Positions 1 to 10,689 of a stretch of DNA of 64,000 nt are shown here, in pieces. The position numbers were made by a program, and so were the translations under genes. The DNA is taken from contig NC_080688.1 in NCBI RefSeq assembly GCF_030445035.2, forward strand, positions 61,331,949 to 61,395,948, given 5' to 3'. The stretch is from Dasypus novemcinctus. Lineage: Eukaryota; Chordata; Mammalia; Cingulata; Dasypodidae. The notes under the pieces were generated by a model, which worked only from the letters and a program-made list of their open reading frames with translations, was not told where the DNA came from and searched no databases. Each line of letters begins with the position of its first letter. Within the stretch, counting starts at the first letter, position 1.

Positions 1-269
1 CCCATGGTCAAGCATGCTTAAATAAACCAAGTTAGTTCAAGTTAAACATCTTTCCTTAAGGACTTCTATGTTTCAATACTAACGTACACTTTCACACATG
101 GAAAAGGTAGCAACTGACACATACTTGAACTACAGAACCTCCTTTGTGAGGAGCATCTTTCCAGAATAGTGTCCACTGAACATACTTTGGAAAACACTGC
201 TATAATAATAATAGTGGTTGTGGTAATAAAAACAAGCCAACAGCCACAATGATAACCAGCAATGCTGGA

Positions 270-485
270 CACTTACTACATGCTGACCACTGTTCTAAGC
301 ACTTGGCATATATTAACCCATTTAATCCTCAACGCCATCCTAAGGGGGAAGTATGGTTATGACACCCAAGCCACAACGAGCGTAAAGAACTCATCTAAGG
401 CACCAGCTAATAACGTTTGGGATATGTGATACAAAAGAGGTCGACTGACCCTAGAGCCTGTGCTCTTCACTCATATGATATGTGC
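270..485 (-). repeat. MIR SINE fragment (antisense)
   Basis: Reads as the reverse complement of a MIR: the tail words (homologues of acagtgcc and agcgctta) come first, then a degraded core, then the head near 475. It is an ancient tRNA-derived SINE fossil, heavily mutated and without visible target duplications. Confidence 0.75.
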
Positions 486-784
486 ATTACAGGTTGACAA
501 TTGTAGGACACAGTGGCCAGAAGCATGAGCCCCACTGAGTAGGAGTACGGGTGCTTAGGGGTTAGCTGTACCCTCCTCTCTTCCTTGTTGCAGTCTAGTT
601 AAAGCATTACCAGGACTTGGGATTAGTAATGTATAGTCAATAATATTATTACTGTAAGGATGTATTTAAACCCCTGAAATCCAGAATATGCTACAGTCCA
701 CAATTCAGCACCAGATTTTATCTGCCTTCTCAGGAATTCAGTGGTATGTATAAGTCTGGACAAGACTGTGCAAGAGTTGTCTTC
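486..784. other. Unassigned single-copy stretch
   Basis: I see no coding exon, RNA gene or recognisable repeat. Composition is ordinary AT-rich mammalian sequence. Confidence 0.5.
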
Positions 785-900
785 TCAACTGCACTTTAAG
801 CTCCTTGTTGGCAAGAACCTTGTCTAATGCTCCTTCCCAACAGTATCTAGCATAGATTTGGGGATGTAATAAGTACAAATCATATTAATCTATTAATTTT
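785..900 (+). repeat. L2 LINE 3' end fragment
   Basis: Contains the L2 3'-UTR landmarks in order: a word like aagctccttgttggcaagaa, then accttgtct, then cagtatctagcata. This is the terminal hundred bases of an ancient L2 in sense orientation. Confidence 0.65.
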
Positions 901-954
901 AATGGTCATATTAATAACCACCCTATTATTCACTGCTTCAAAATGTATTTTGAG

Positions 955-1185
955 TAATAGCATCCATGTGGCACTTTATAGTTTGTAAAATGCTTTGACA
1001 CATGTTGAGTTCCTTGATCTCTGTAACAGCTCATTATGATAAATGTGTCTCCCATCTCCCCTTTTCCAAAGAGGATCAGTAGTTGTTACTTGATCGAGAT
1101 TATAGATCTGAAGTTGGTGAAAGTGGGACTCAATGAAGGTTCTTCAAATCCAGGCCTTGAGCTTCTCTTAACTGCCGTGGTTTCC
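955..1185 (-). repeat. MIR-like (MIR3 type) SINE fragment
   Basis: Starts with gcactttatagtttgtaaaatgc, continues through degenerate 'counts in fractions' core words and ends with a lineage-typical agcttctct. The pattern matches an antisense MIR3-type element. Divergence is high. Confidence 0.55.
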
Positions 1186-2111
1186 AAGACACCCCAATAA
1201 GTGGAGTATATAATGCAGGAGTTGCCATACACTTTAGATTATGCCCTTCCATGCTCATGTACTGACAGACCCACAAGTATGTGCCTCTGTGCTCTCATGC
1301 CTTCTATACTCCCACTTTCTCCTCTCAGAACAGAGGCTTGGCTTTGGCATCCAAAGTCAGCCAGAAAAAGAAATGCGGGGAGGTTTGGAGAACTTCAGTG
1401 CCAGTGTTTTATCTTCTCCTCTCTCGGAGTATGGGGAAGAATCTTTATGGTTCTGTGATAGTTTTTAGGGTCAGGAGGGCAATAAAACTCCTTAGAATCA
1501 TAAAATGTTCCCCCTATTAAGACATGGAGGGAAAAAAAGGACAAAATAATATACTGGAAAGAAATGACAACCCAAGGGATGGTGTGATGATACAGCATTG
1601 GGATAATTCTCCAGAGTACAGTCACTGCTGACTGCAAAAATGAAAGAAGTTTGCAGTGTTTCCCGAATCTCTGGGGCTGTGTTTCATACAAATAGCACCA
1701 AAAGGATGATCATAAAGATAGTGACAGACCCAGGAGTCCAACTTGGCTGCCTCATGTTTGGCCAGAAATAATTTAGAAGTGTGTAAGTGGGAGAAACACA
1801 AAGAGAAAGAAAGGTGAAGAGTAAAGATAAGAGTGATTCATAAATTGAAAGATGATATTTTTTTCCTTCTGTGGAATAATGCATTCAGTAAGGAAACAAG
1901 TACATCTTCAAGGGCACCGACGGAGCATTGCATTTTAGATATTGAATGTGGAAGTGCCAAGAAGAATGTGGCCAAAATGCTTAACCAGAAGGATAATATT
2001 TTATTTCTTTAGTAATTGCCAAGCACTGAAGCTTGAGATAACTCTGAAGATGTATTCTGGGGGACAGGAACAAAAGAACTAATAGAGATAATCTGGGGAA
2101 GTGGGATGGCA
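1186..2111. other. Unassigned stretch
   Basis: Short open frames are present but overlap on both strands without codon bias, splice context or protein resemblance. I see no RNA gene and no mobile element that I can name. Confidence 0.5.
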
Positions 2112-2118
2112 GGGTTTT

Positions 2119-2141
2119 TTTTCTCTCTCTCTCTCTCTCCA
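2119..2141. repeat. (CT)n microsatellite
   Basis: A run of thymines followed by about nine CT dinucleotides. A simple repeat that may vary in length. Confidence 0.9.
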
Positions 2142-2424
2142 GACCAAAAGAAAAAGAAGGGCAGAGCACAGCCAAAGATTAGGTGTCAGGCTCACTTTCT
2201 CTAAGTTTGTCTTCTCAGATGTGAAGTTGCCAGGAAACTTTTTGGTGGAAGGAAAATCAGATCCAGGGAGGGATGTCAAAAAGCTAACTCCCAAGTTCAG
2301 GAAAGACAGGTTGTAGCACTAGAGAATTTTCTCTTTTCCAAGTCAGCCTAAATACATACAGATGATAAGTTAGCCTGAAGCAAAATTGTGAATATGTGAA
2401 CATTGGCTTTAGGGCCTTATGAAT

Positions 2425-2620
2425 CATCAGTCATCAGATATTTATTAAGCATCTCCTCTGCACAAAGCATTTCATGCTGGGGAAGGCAAAATCAGAGGGC
2501 ATATGTATCCTGCCCTCAAAGGACATACAGTCTAGTTAGGGAAGCACAAACTGTTATACCCATGTACCTTCAACAACATTCTGAACAGAGCCATGAAGTA
2601 ATAGTAAGAAAGACCTTAGG
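2425..2620 (-). repeat. L2 LINE 3' fragment (antisense)
   Basis: Reads tatttattaagcatctcctctg, then a degraded gctggggaaggca, then ctgccctcaaaggacatacagtctagt. These are reverse-complement L2 3'-UTR landmarks. Confidence 0.7.
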
Positions 2621-2624
2621 GTAA

Positions 2625-2860
2625 TATTTATAGCGAACACTTACATAGCATTTGCCATGTGCAAGGTCACGTTTTCAAGCTTTCAAAATATGAGCCCCTC
2701 CATTCCTTACAATAACCCTATGAGGAACTATCACTACCCTCATTGTATAGCTCAGGAGACTGGGTGGCATAGCTAGTAAGTGGTGGCATTAGAGGAGGGA
2801 CCAGGCAATATATACCTAGATACTGGACTCTTAACCATTTATACACCGACATTCCTAAAA
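2625..2860 (-). repeat. MIR SINE (antisense)
   Basis: Tail-side words (cacttacatagcatttgccatgtgc), then acaataaccctatgaggaa, then agctagtaagtggtggca, in reverse MIR order. Nearly full length. Confidence 0.75.
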
Positions 2861-2899
2861 CGCTGTTATGTATGATTAGAGATAAATGAATTGGAGGGG

Positions 2900-3240
2900 T
2901 ATTGAGTACAGTGGCAATTCTGAGTCCACTGACTCCACTGGCAGCTTTGGTTCAGGCTTTCATTATAACTGACCTTGATTTTGTAAGAGTCTCCTTACTC
3001 AACGCCCTGCTTCCAGCCCTGTGCAGCAGAGCAGCAACCCAACCACGGGCGACCCCACTGCCAACATATTTACTCTCCACATTGACATCCAGCAATTTCT
3101 CCCCATCCTCAAAGTCCTCTGCAAACCTCATCCTTGGGTCTTCTCTCAGTGGGTTCTGATCACCCCTTTACACTCTGGCGTGCTTTCGATTTGTGCAATG
3201 AACTAGGTTGTTTCTTCTCCGTCTATCTGGGTGCATCCTG
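2900..3240 (+). repeat. Possible internal L2 3'-region fragment
   Basis: Weak resemblance to the L2 section that reads 'gagtctcctaactggtctccctgcttcca'. The phrase gtaagagtctccttactcaacgc followed by a C-rich stretch supports this, but divergence is large. The open frames here are probably by-products. Confidence 0.3.
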
Positions 3241-3374
3241 TCAATCTCTTAGGAGTCCCAGATTTAACAAATTAAAATGAAAGATGCCCAGTCAAATGTG
3301 AATTTCAGGTCAATAAAAAATAATTTTTTAGTATAAATATGTGCCATGTAACAGATGGGACATATTTATACCAA

Positions 3375-3715
3375 TGATGTGTTGTTTCCTGAATGAACTC
3401 TCTCTCCCTGCAATGCTGCCTCTTGTCAGATTGATAAACACCTGCCCATCTTTCAATATTCACCTCATGTACCCCTTCTTCAATGAAACTCTTCATAACC
3501 ATCCATCCTTTTTGAATTCTATTTTGGAGAGACAGCTTTCAAAATATTTTTACTTGTCATAAGTCTGAACCTGTTTCCTTTGGCAGTAATGTCCATAAGC
3601 ACAAGTCCATGTCGGATTCATCCCTCTAGCACCACAACCTAACATAACACTCAGCATCTAGTAGGCACATAGAAAATGTTGATGACTGCTGAAATAATGA
3701 GCAAAATCAATGAAT
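3375..3715 (+). repeat. L2 LINE 3' end (sense)
   Basis: Words resembling the L2 'caatattcacctcatgtacc...tcttcaatgaaactctt' segment lead to the terminal 'agcatctagtaggcacatagaaaatg' region. Both halves are in the correct order, so one decayed L2 3' end is likely. Confidence 0.6.
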
Positions 3716-4017
3716 GAGTGAATGGAGGAATTGCATGAATATGGGATAGTCAATGAAGAATTCATAGCAGTGGGACCTTGAGAAATAGAATGGGTAGAAA
3801 GGATTATGAGAGAAGAAAAGACTGGTCATCAGCTACAAAGTTGAAAGAGGAAATGTTAGCCTTGAGTTAGGCATCCTTTGCCCATTTTGTTTCTCCTTTA
3901 CCACTTGAAGAGAACTCTGGTTAGTAGGTACAACTGTCAGGATCTTGTTAAATCCTCTGTCACTCTTCTACTCAGTCCTTCAGACTTATTGAATTAGGTG
4001 GAAAGACAGATAATCGC

Positions 4018-4092
4018 TCTTTCTCTCCCTCATCTCTCCCTTCCCCTTCCTCCCCCTCCTCCTATCCGCACTTGCCTCCCTCCCTCTCTCAA
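4018..4092 (+). repeat. Pyrimidine-rich low-complexity tract
   Basis: About 75 bases are almost entirely C and T (ctctccc/ttcccc/cctcc words). There is no coding potential. Such tracts can form triplex or other non-B structures. Confidence 0.85.
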
Positions 4093-4151
4093 ACACATAC
4101 ACACAAACAAATACATAATTATAAAGCTGAACACAATTTTCTAGGAAACAT

Positions 4152-4220
4152 CATCTCAATTAGCAATAACCATGCCTCAGATAAACCTCGCTGGCTACGA
4201 TACTGCCACTACACGCAGCT
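4152..4220 (-). pseudogene. U4 snRNA pseudogene, 5' half
   Basis: On the minus strand, starting at 4220, the sequence opens AGCTGCGTGTAGTGGCAG. It continues with the U4 hallmarks GTATCGTAGCCA, GAGGTTTAT and TTATTGCTAATTGA, all in the right order and spacing. Only the first 65-70 nt of U4 are recognisable. The central domain, Sm site and 3' stem are missing, and there are several substitutions in the 5' stem and stem II. No snRNA promoter elements (PSE or DSE) are visible upstream. It is therefore almost certainly a truncated, retroposed, non-functional copy rather than an RNU4 gene. Confidence 0.85.
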
Positions 4221-4589
4221 AAGGGAACACAATCTCATTTAATCTGCATAATGCCATATGTGTTACATAGGTGTAATTATCTAACTAGATAAAGGATCTT
4301 AAACTTTCTGGATTCACAGACCCCTCTGAGACACTGATAAGAGCTTTTGATTCTTTTTCTAAGAAATTACCCTTACATACATATAAGAGTTAGATGGCAA
4401 AAGAATTTTACTTTTGCTTCTCATTTTCCCTTAAATCTATTCTGGGGGTGGGGGGGCTAGGGCTGGATTAAAAACTTTTCTGTTCTAATGACTTCTCTGG
4501 ACTCCTTAGTAATATAGACATTTATCTGGTCCCTTCAGACCACAGAAGGAAGTTCCAGTTTAGTTATTAATATGTCTAGTTCCATATAA

Positions 4590-4870
4590 GGATGGACTAG
4601 GCAAAAGTGTGAACTAAAATGCAAACAATGGTCCATGTGGTGTGGCAGTGCTCCAGGCTGTATTCACCAAATGCAAAGAATGTGCCTTACTGATGAAAGG
4701 GGATGTTGATGTGGGAGGTGTGTGTGTGGGGGGGAGGGCGGGGAAGTGGGGTATATGGGAACCTCTTATGTTTTTTTAATGTAACAGTTTATGTGATCTA
4801 TTTATCTTTTTTTAAAAAAGACAATAAAAAAGAAAACTAAAGAACAAAAATGTCAATCTTGTCTTTAAAT
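4590..4870 (+). mobile_element. Xenarthran L1 3' tail (5'-truncated copy)
   Basis: Words such as ggtccatgtggtgtggcag, tattcaccaaatgcaaagaa and gatgttgatgtgggagg match the minus-strand tails at 19.1 and 20.0 kb and the sense tail at 26.6 kb. A G-rich run, a 'gggaacctcttatg' box and an A-rich end (about 4810-4845) complete a typical L1 3' end. The copy is diverged, so it is not recent. Confidence 0.8.
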
Positions 4871-5055
4871 TAAAATATATTCATAACCTCTAGCTGGAAC
4901 CAGAGAGCTGGGGGCCACGGTTGGCTTCTTTCTTTCTTTACCTAGTGCTTCTTGCCACATTTTGCTAACTAGAATTTTAGACTCTCTCAATTTGAAACGT
5001 GGAGACAAAAAAGGAAGGTCATGTAAGTTATTACTTCGCTGATTTTATTTTAGTT

Positions 5056-5061
5056 ATCTTA
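5056..5061. repeat. Target-site duplication, left copy (solo LTR)
   Basis: ATCTTA directly before the TG terminus. An identical copy lies at 6029-6034. Confidence 0.9.
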
Positions 5062-5105
5062 TGCGGCGGCTTGCTCGGTCGGTAGAGGTGGGGTCTGGCT
5101 GCGGA

Positions 5106-5197
5106 CGAGGGGTCGGTCCAGCTCTGGACGAGGGGTCGGTCCCACTTGGGACAAGGGGTCGGTCCGGCAGCAGATGAGGGATCGGTCTCACAAGGGG
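5106..5197 (-). repeat. 23-bp tandem array in U5
   Basis: Four adjacent 23-bp units share the core ggggtcggtcc (5106, 5129, 5152, 5175). They are imperfect, with the fourth most diverged. They lie downstream of the poly(A) region on the element's strand, so in U5. Confidence 0.85.
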
Positions 5198-5215
5198 TTG
5201 CGCGGTTTGGCTGAC

Positions 5216-5327
5216 GGGGTCGCCCGGCGAAGCCAGCGACGAAGGGGTCGCCCGGAGAAGCCGGCGACGAAGGGGTCGCCCGGAGAAGCAGGCGACGAAG
5301 GGGTCGCCCGGAGAAGCAGGTGACGAA
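5216..5327 (-). repeat. 28-bp tandem array in U5
   Basis: Four 28-bp units start at 5216, 5244, 5272 and 5300 with core ggggtcgcccgg and differ by only a few bases. Each unit holds several CpGs. Copy number probably varies among LTR copies. Confidence 0.9.
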
Positions 5328-5427
5328 CTGGGGACAAGGGAGGCCAGGCCCTTGTCAGGGGCTCTCAGGACTGGAGGGCGCACGGCAGAAGAACTACCGC
5401 GGAGACAAGGTAAACACGCAAGTCCAC

Positions 5428-5433
5428 TTTATT
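5428..5433 (-). terminator. LTR poly(A) signal AATAAA
   Basis: Minus-strand AATAAA followed by a GTGTTTACCTTGTC GU-rich stretch. It lies about 20 nt downstream of the TATA box, so at the U3/R border. Confidence 0.8.
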
Positions 5434-5449
5434 GAGGGAGAGGCAACAG

Positions 5450-5456
5450 TTTTATA
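5450..5456 (-). promoter_or_regulatory. LTR TATA box
   Basis: Minus-strand TATAAAA in the context CCCCTATAAAACTG. The predicted start of transcription is about 25-30 nt downstream, near 5420-5427. Confidence 0.75.
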
Positions 5457-5473
5457 GGGGCTGGGGAAGGCTG

Positions 5474-5606
5474 ATTGGTCGAAGCCATGCCCTGTTCTGA
5501 TTGGTTGCCGGAGAAAGGTCAGTGGGCGGTACTGGACGGGGGAGGGGTGGTGGTTAGGGATTGGCTGTCGCTGTTGCTGGGGGAAGGGGCAGGGTTTAGG
5601 GATTGG
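5474..5606 (-). promoter_or_regulatory. Four CCAAT boxes in U3
   Basis: Minus-strand CCAAT pentamers lie at 5474-5478, 5500-5504, 5560-5564 and 5602-5606, immediately upstream of the TATA box. Clustered CCAAT boxes are typical NF-Y-dependent LTR promoter architecture. Factor binding is inference. Confidence 0.7.
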
Positions 5607-5641
5607 TGGCTGCTGTTGCTGGGGTGGAGGGCAGACTTGAG

Positions 5642-5780
5642 TTTCCCGCCCACACCTGGCTGTTGCTGCTGTCGGGGGGAGGGAAAAGGGCAGACTGGAT
5701 TTCTCCGCCCACGCCTGGCTGTTGCTGCTGTCGGGGGAGGGAAAAGGGCAGACTGGATTTTTCCGCCCTGCGCCTGCGCA
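5642..5780 (-). repeat. 58-bp duplicated U3 segment
   Basis: Two nearly identical 58-bp units (5642-5699 and 5700-5757), each with ctggctgttgctgctgtcgg and a GGGAAAAGGGCAGACTGGA-type end, followed by the start of a third. Their position upstream of the promoter resembles retroviral enhancer duplications. Confidence 0.85.
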
Positions 5781-6028
5781 GGGAGAAAGAAGAAGAAGGG
5801 TGCCGCCCCACAAGGCATCGTGTGGCGCCATCCGGGAGGAGGGGCGGCCGCGGAAGCATGGCTGCCGAGAAGGGGAGACCCGAGGGCACTCTGCGCCCAT
5901 GCCGAGCTCCCTTCAGGGGTGGCGGTGATACCGACCAGCCACCCTATTATGGGGGCAGCGGCTTGGCCTGCGGCGGCTGCTCCCCCGCCAGGCCAGCAAA
6001 CCACACTTCAGCCCGAGGGGTGACCGCA

Positions 6029-6034
6029 ATCTTA
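6029..6034. repeat. Target-site duplication, right copy (solo LTR)
   Basis: ATCTTA directly after the CA terminus, identical to 5056-5061. Confidence 0.9.
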
Positions 6035-8180
6035 TGTCATTACTCATTTGCTCTGGTAGAGGGCTAAAGCTGATACTTTCCAGTATAGATATTTTCTTGG
6101 GTTCTTTGAAGACCTTCCTATCACTGAGACTCTCTTTCTTGCAGGTTCTTTGAGGATTCCAATGCAGCTCTATCCCAATTGGTTACTTTCTTCTTCCTTA
6201 ACCCATAAGGATCTGGTGGATATCTTCAGTTTCTCTTTACTGAGGTCCATTACCCCTGTAGGAAGCCCTCTTGGGAAGGATGTAAGACAATCTCGTATCT
6301 GATCTTATGAATGCAAGGCCCACTTGGAGTGTATGAGCAACACTTGGGCATCTTTGTAGTCTAGGTACCCTGTCCAATCCTGCATTCATCCCACCTTACC
6401 ATATTCTTTCCATTAGCAACATTAATTGAACACATTACTACATGTTGGACATCGAGGATGGGATGGGACAAAAGCAATTCCAGCACAAACTGAAAAGAAT
6501 GCTTGACCCTGGAAACAGTTATGATATTTTTGAACTTTTTATTTTGAAATAATTTTAGACTTAACAGAAAAGTAAGTCTACAGAAAAACCAGGTCCCTTT
6601 ACTCAGCTTCCAGGTTCTATGAACAACAGTTAAAGGCTGGAATTATTGAAGCTGGATTAGAAATTGGGGTGAGACTACAACAACTGTCTTTAAGCATTTG
6701 AAGGACTGTCATGGGGAAGAGAAATCAGATTTTTTCAGACCAATGGGAGTAATTTAGAATGAAGCAAATTTCTGTTAAATATGAAGAGGAATTTTCTCAT
6801 TCTTAGAATGCTGCAACAAGTGAATGGACCATCTTGGAGAGTTAAAAACCTTCTTCGCTGGAAACTTCTGTCAAATGCTAGAACATTGTACATAAGGGTC
6901 TCCAAGATCCTTTTAAAATCTGATTGCCTGTGGTTGCATGGCATACCCTTTAATACCCAGATATTTGTTTGACCTGTGTCTGACCCTCTTCACTGCATTT
7001 GGACCCTTGTCAAAGGTTCTAGGCTAGACAAAGGAAAAGCTGCCCTGGAGCATATTACATTGCTGAATTTGAGAAATTTGGATATAAATTCCAACACGTT
7101 CATTTACCACCGGCATCCCACTAAAGCCTGAGAAGAGGAGTTGGTCTTGACCATGCCATGTTAATCATAGGGCTCTTTTTAGTCATTGGCTTTTATCATG
7201 GATCCTGACTCCTTTGATTTGCATTTTTAAAACTTCTATCCTGGCTGAGTTAACTAAATTTCACTGAGTGCAGGGTCTCATCATAGCTTTATTTTCATGG
7301 AGATTTCAAAATCCCTTTAAAAATTTCTATTAACATATCAAACATACTTGAGAAAAGGAATAGTTTTTAAAGCAGGTTGTTCATTCTTTCCTCATATCTT
7401 CTTAGCCAACGTGCTATGGAAAGCTCTATAAAGTAGAACTTATTAATTGATGTTTGGTTACTCCTAGGTACCACATACTCTCACAGACAGGCTGCTAAAT
7501 TTTGATCACTGTATACACTAGCTTTGTTACAATTCCAAAGCCATAATTTTATGGATATGGCTGCCAGGCTGGATGCTGAACTGAGTGATTCAAGTAATCC
7601 TTGTGACAAACCAAGGGTAAGGGGTGTAGTGTATTATCAAACAAATACCAGACTAGCATCCTACATTTTCTATATATACATGAGAACATTATTCTGTGGA
7701 TTAATAAAAGAGTGGAGTCAGGGCAGTGACACGTCTCCTCAAACACGACACGTATTTGGAAAGTAACTACACAAAGAGTATGTATATTTATGTGGAGGCG
7801 TTTATGGGCTCTTGGAGGTTCTTCAACTGTACTACTGATTGTGTTGTTCACATCAAAAACTTGTTTAGGAACATTTAATATTTAATGTGCTGCCAAAAGT
7901 TCTGACCACTTACTTTTTAAAATTCTGACATGTATAGGCATAGGCCTGTCATGTAAGGTCACTTATCAAACATGATGTCAGTAGATTTGGTGCTGTGTGG
8001 GTGTATTATAGGGGATATATTGACACTTGACCCTCCTCATTCAGCTGGCAGGAGAAAGAGCTGAGAACCCAAGGCCTCTGTTTCCCTGTTAAAAACTTTT
8101 AGCCTCCATACTATACTACATTATTTGGATGACTCTACAACACTGTCTGCACTACCACCCTTTCTGATTATACTCAGGTA
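6035..8180. other. Unassigned AT-rich stretch
   Basis: About 2.1 kb between the solo LTR and a SINE dimer. The only hint of a repeat is 6525-6610, which resembles an antisense L1M-type 3' end (tttattttgaaataattttag). Open frames at 6735-6972 and 7524-7851 overlap on opposite strands and look random. No RNA gene seen. Confidence 0.5.
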
Positions 8181-8185
8181 TACTT

Positions 8186-8398
8186 TTTTTTAATTTTTGG
8201 ATACTGGGACCAGGGATTAAACCTGGGACCTCATATGTGGGAAGCCAACCCTTAAACACACAGCCACAACAGCTCCCCTGAGTTGGTTTTTTCATTTGTT
8301 TGCTTGTTTTTTGTTTTTAGGAGGCACTGGGGGTGAAACCCAGGACCTCCCGTGTGGGAAGCAGATGCTCAACTAGTTAAGCCATGCTTCTGCCTACT
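8186..8398 (-). mobile_element. Dimeric DAS-type SINE
   Basis: Two antisense tRNA-headed monomers (about 8186-8275 and 8279-8398), each with a box-B-like word and a 'ggacctc...gtgggaag' section. T-rich runs on the left of each are the A-rich tails. The flanks ttatactcaggtatact and cctactcacatatact suggest an imperfect target-site duplication of about 14 bp. DAS SINEs are known from armadillos. Confidence 0.85.
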
Positions 8399-8939
8399 CA
8401 CATATACTCCTGCTGGCCCCAAGAACATGAAGGACCTGGTCTCCATTCAACTGTGCTGTGATCCAGTAATAGGTGGATGATGTGGAGACAAAGGAGATGT
8501 GGAATTCCATGCCAACCAAGACAAGGAGTTGAGAATCCAGTGTGCTTGGAATTGTGCCTTGAGAAATGATGAGATGAATCAGTGAAAGGCAGTATGAGGT
8601 GGAAAGATAAAAGCTGAGTACTGGAGAACACTTCCTGAGACCAAGAACTAGATTCCAAAGGTGCTTCCCAATGGCTGTGATGGAAACCGGATCCCTAACA
8701 GCATTCAAGACTAGACTAAACAGAACTCTAAAGAGATAAATTGTAGGAAAAATTTGGCACGGGCTGAGGATGGGCCTGTTTTGTGTTTTTCCAAGTCCAT
8801 GACTATAAAAATTTTACTTTCTCAGAGATTTTTGTTTGTTTTTCCAACCCCATAGCAAGCATAACCCAGTGCTCATAATGTATCACTTTGTCATGAAATG
8901 TCTTATGTTCATCTGTATTGGCTTCATGTGCATAAAGCT
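8399..8939. other. Unassigned stretch
   Basis: The overlapping minus-strand open frames at 8394-8708 start within the SINE and have no family resemblance. I see nothing else. Confidence 0.45.
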
Positions 8940-9070
8940 TATATTCCCATTGTCCCCCAAAATATCATAATCTCCAGGAAAGGGAGAGTATCGTAAAGCT
9001 TTCTTCTATAAATACCACAGTAACTAGAACAGAGTTGAAGCAAATACAAAGTGATCAATAAATACATATG
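8940..9070 (+). repeat. L2 LINE 3' end fragment
   Basis: Words like 'tctccaggaaagggagagta' and 'gatcaataaatacatatgg' parallel the end of L2 ('ctccttgagggcaggg' ... 'gctcaataaatg'). Confidence 0.5.
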
Positions 9071-10689
9071 GAAAACTATGGATTTATTTACTACAATGTT
9101 CTGTCTAAGCCCTATGCAAGGAGCTTGGAGATGTAAAGCTGTCTTTTCCTAAAAGTATAGAGAAATAAAAATTCATAAGTAGGTAAATGTCTATATAAAA
9201 GTTAAATAGAAATGTTGAGCAATAATAATAATATAGCACAAAAAATGTCAAAAGCAATTTGTGATATAGGCCAAATAAATGGTACAATAGGCTATGTACA
9301 GCTACTGTGAGTTCATTCTTTCATAAAATGTTGGACTCAACATGACAGAAGATTTTTGTATTTTTGTCTAAAATAAAAGGCAATGCTCCTGTTTATTTTT
9401 CCGTCCTTTATCCTGTTGTCACCTTCGAGAGAATCACATAATTATGTTAAGTCTAAATGTGTGACAAGGGCAGATCTGGAAGCACACATATACAACTGCA
9501 GTGTGTGTCCAGCCTTAGCGGCAGTAGGAAGGTGATCACAGTTTCAGGCTCTTCTCATTTGGGTAGGTGGACATGGGCAGGGAGCTAGTAACCTTATGTG
9601 GGTCAGGCTGGCCAAAGACCACAGGATGGGTGAAGTTGACCAGTTGAACACGGACCGTGAAGGTAATTGGGCAAGTCCTTTGTCCAGCAGGTTAGAGCAA
9701 TGCAAGTGACAGAATCAAAGTTGAGGCCTCAGGAAGGAGAAGCTCTTCATCATAACTTTGCTTCACATTGTACAATTGTGTCTGTGTGTTTTCCGGCACA
9801 CATGCACATAAAATGGGATGGGAGGTGGCTCAGGTCACAAATAATGATCATTGAGAGGAGAGGGGAAGTCCTGCTTACAGAGAGAAATGTGAAAATGGGC
9901 CACCCTTTACAGTGCCCAGTCCAGAAAAGACTTTGAAAGTGACCTGAAACTTGATTCCCAAAGACCTGCTCTTTTGTTTCCAATACCAGTGCCTTTTTTT
10001 ACTCAAAGTCAGAACGGATAGTAGGATTTCAGATGTGCTGGAAGTTTCTTCAGTTTGTGGCTGATGCCTAAGAGTATTTCCACCTGTGTAAGGCCTAGTT
10101 TTAAAACAGTGCTATGCAATATGGGAAAATATAATAAGCTTAAATCCTTCCAAGCTGGATGGGAAGTAGCAGACAGATATTGATAGATGGACTGATGCCC
10201 TCTTATTGAAAATCTCTGAGACTGCCCAAGTGCTAAAAGGTTAACCTCCATGGTCACTGCATTTGGCCAATGATGGGGGAATGTTGGCGGATTAGTGCCC
10301 CAGCTTCCTGAGCCATTGGGATGGCAACCCTGATAAATGCTCTGCACAGTATGTAAGAGGTCCCTAGTGGACTGGACCCCACCTACCCTTTGCAGGAGTC
10401 TGTTTACTAACACATTCTGTATTGGTCTCTATCCCTTCTCTGCTTCCTATCCCACTTTCCAACAGATGCGTCCATGGTTCACCGACCAAATACCCTATCT
10501 GCATGCAGTTCCTTAACTTCAGGTCTGCTTCAGGAAAAACTCAACCCAAAACAAGGAAGGGGAAATAAGTGGAGAGTAGAGAAAATATTAATCCTTTTTT
10601 GCTATTGTCACTATTTTTAGAGGTCTGAACCTGATTACCTCTGGTGCTGCACGGTTTTTATTCATGGGAGATGCACAAAACCATAAATC
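9071..10689. other. Unassigned stretch
   Basis: 1.6 kb without a convincing gene. 9080-9290 could be an antisense L2 fragment, and 10000-10560 might be an ancient LTR that I cannot place. The 10009-10413 open frame has no recognisable domain. Confidence 0.4.

Larger units (their letters stand above)
4018..5055. other. Other sequence between the pyrimidine tract and the LTR
   Basis: Outside the pyrimidine tract, U4 fragment and L1 tail annotated separately, the pieces at 4221-4589 and 4871-5055 show no gene. 4440-4470 holds G-rich runs; 4310-4440 may be an old repeat that I cannot name. Confidence 0.4.
5062..6028 (-). mobile_element. Solo LTR of an endogenous retrovirus
   Basis: A 967-bp block flanked by the perfect direct repeat ATCTTA (5056-5061 and 6029-6034). 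It starts TG and ends CA with short inverted termini TGCGG/CCGCA, as expected for an integrated LTR. Read on the minus strand it has a U3 rich in CCAAT boxes, a TATA box, an AATAAA signal at the U3/R border and a downstream U5 with two tandem arrays. No gag, pol or env lies next to it, so it is a solo LTR formed by LTR-LTR recombination. The 6-bp duplication fits betaretrovirus-like (class II) elements, though that class assignment is inference. CpG density is very high and CpGs are intact, and the duplication is perfect, so insertion is recent compared with other repeats here. Open frames in it are by-products of the GC-rich composition. Confidence 0.9.

Noticed and set aside
4152..4220. A functional U4 snRNA gene
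   Set aside because: The 3' half and Sm site are absent and no PSE/DSE is visible upstream on the minus strand.
5104..5330. CRISPR-like array of direct repeats
   Set aside because: The repeats are adjacent with no spacers, lie in an LTR U5 and the genome is mammalian.
5394..6067. Long overlapping open frames on both strands (up to 182 codons)
   Set aside because: They lie in the GC-rich solo LTR, which has few stop codons by composition. The translated tandem repeats explain their Gly/Pro/Gln richness.
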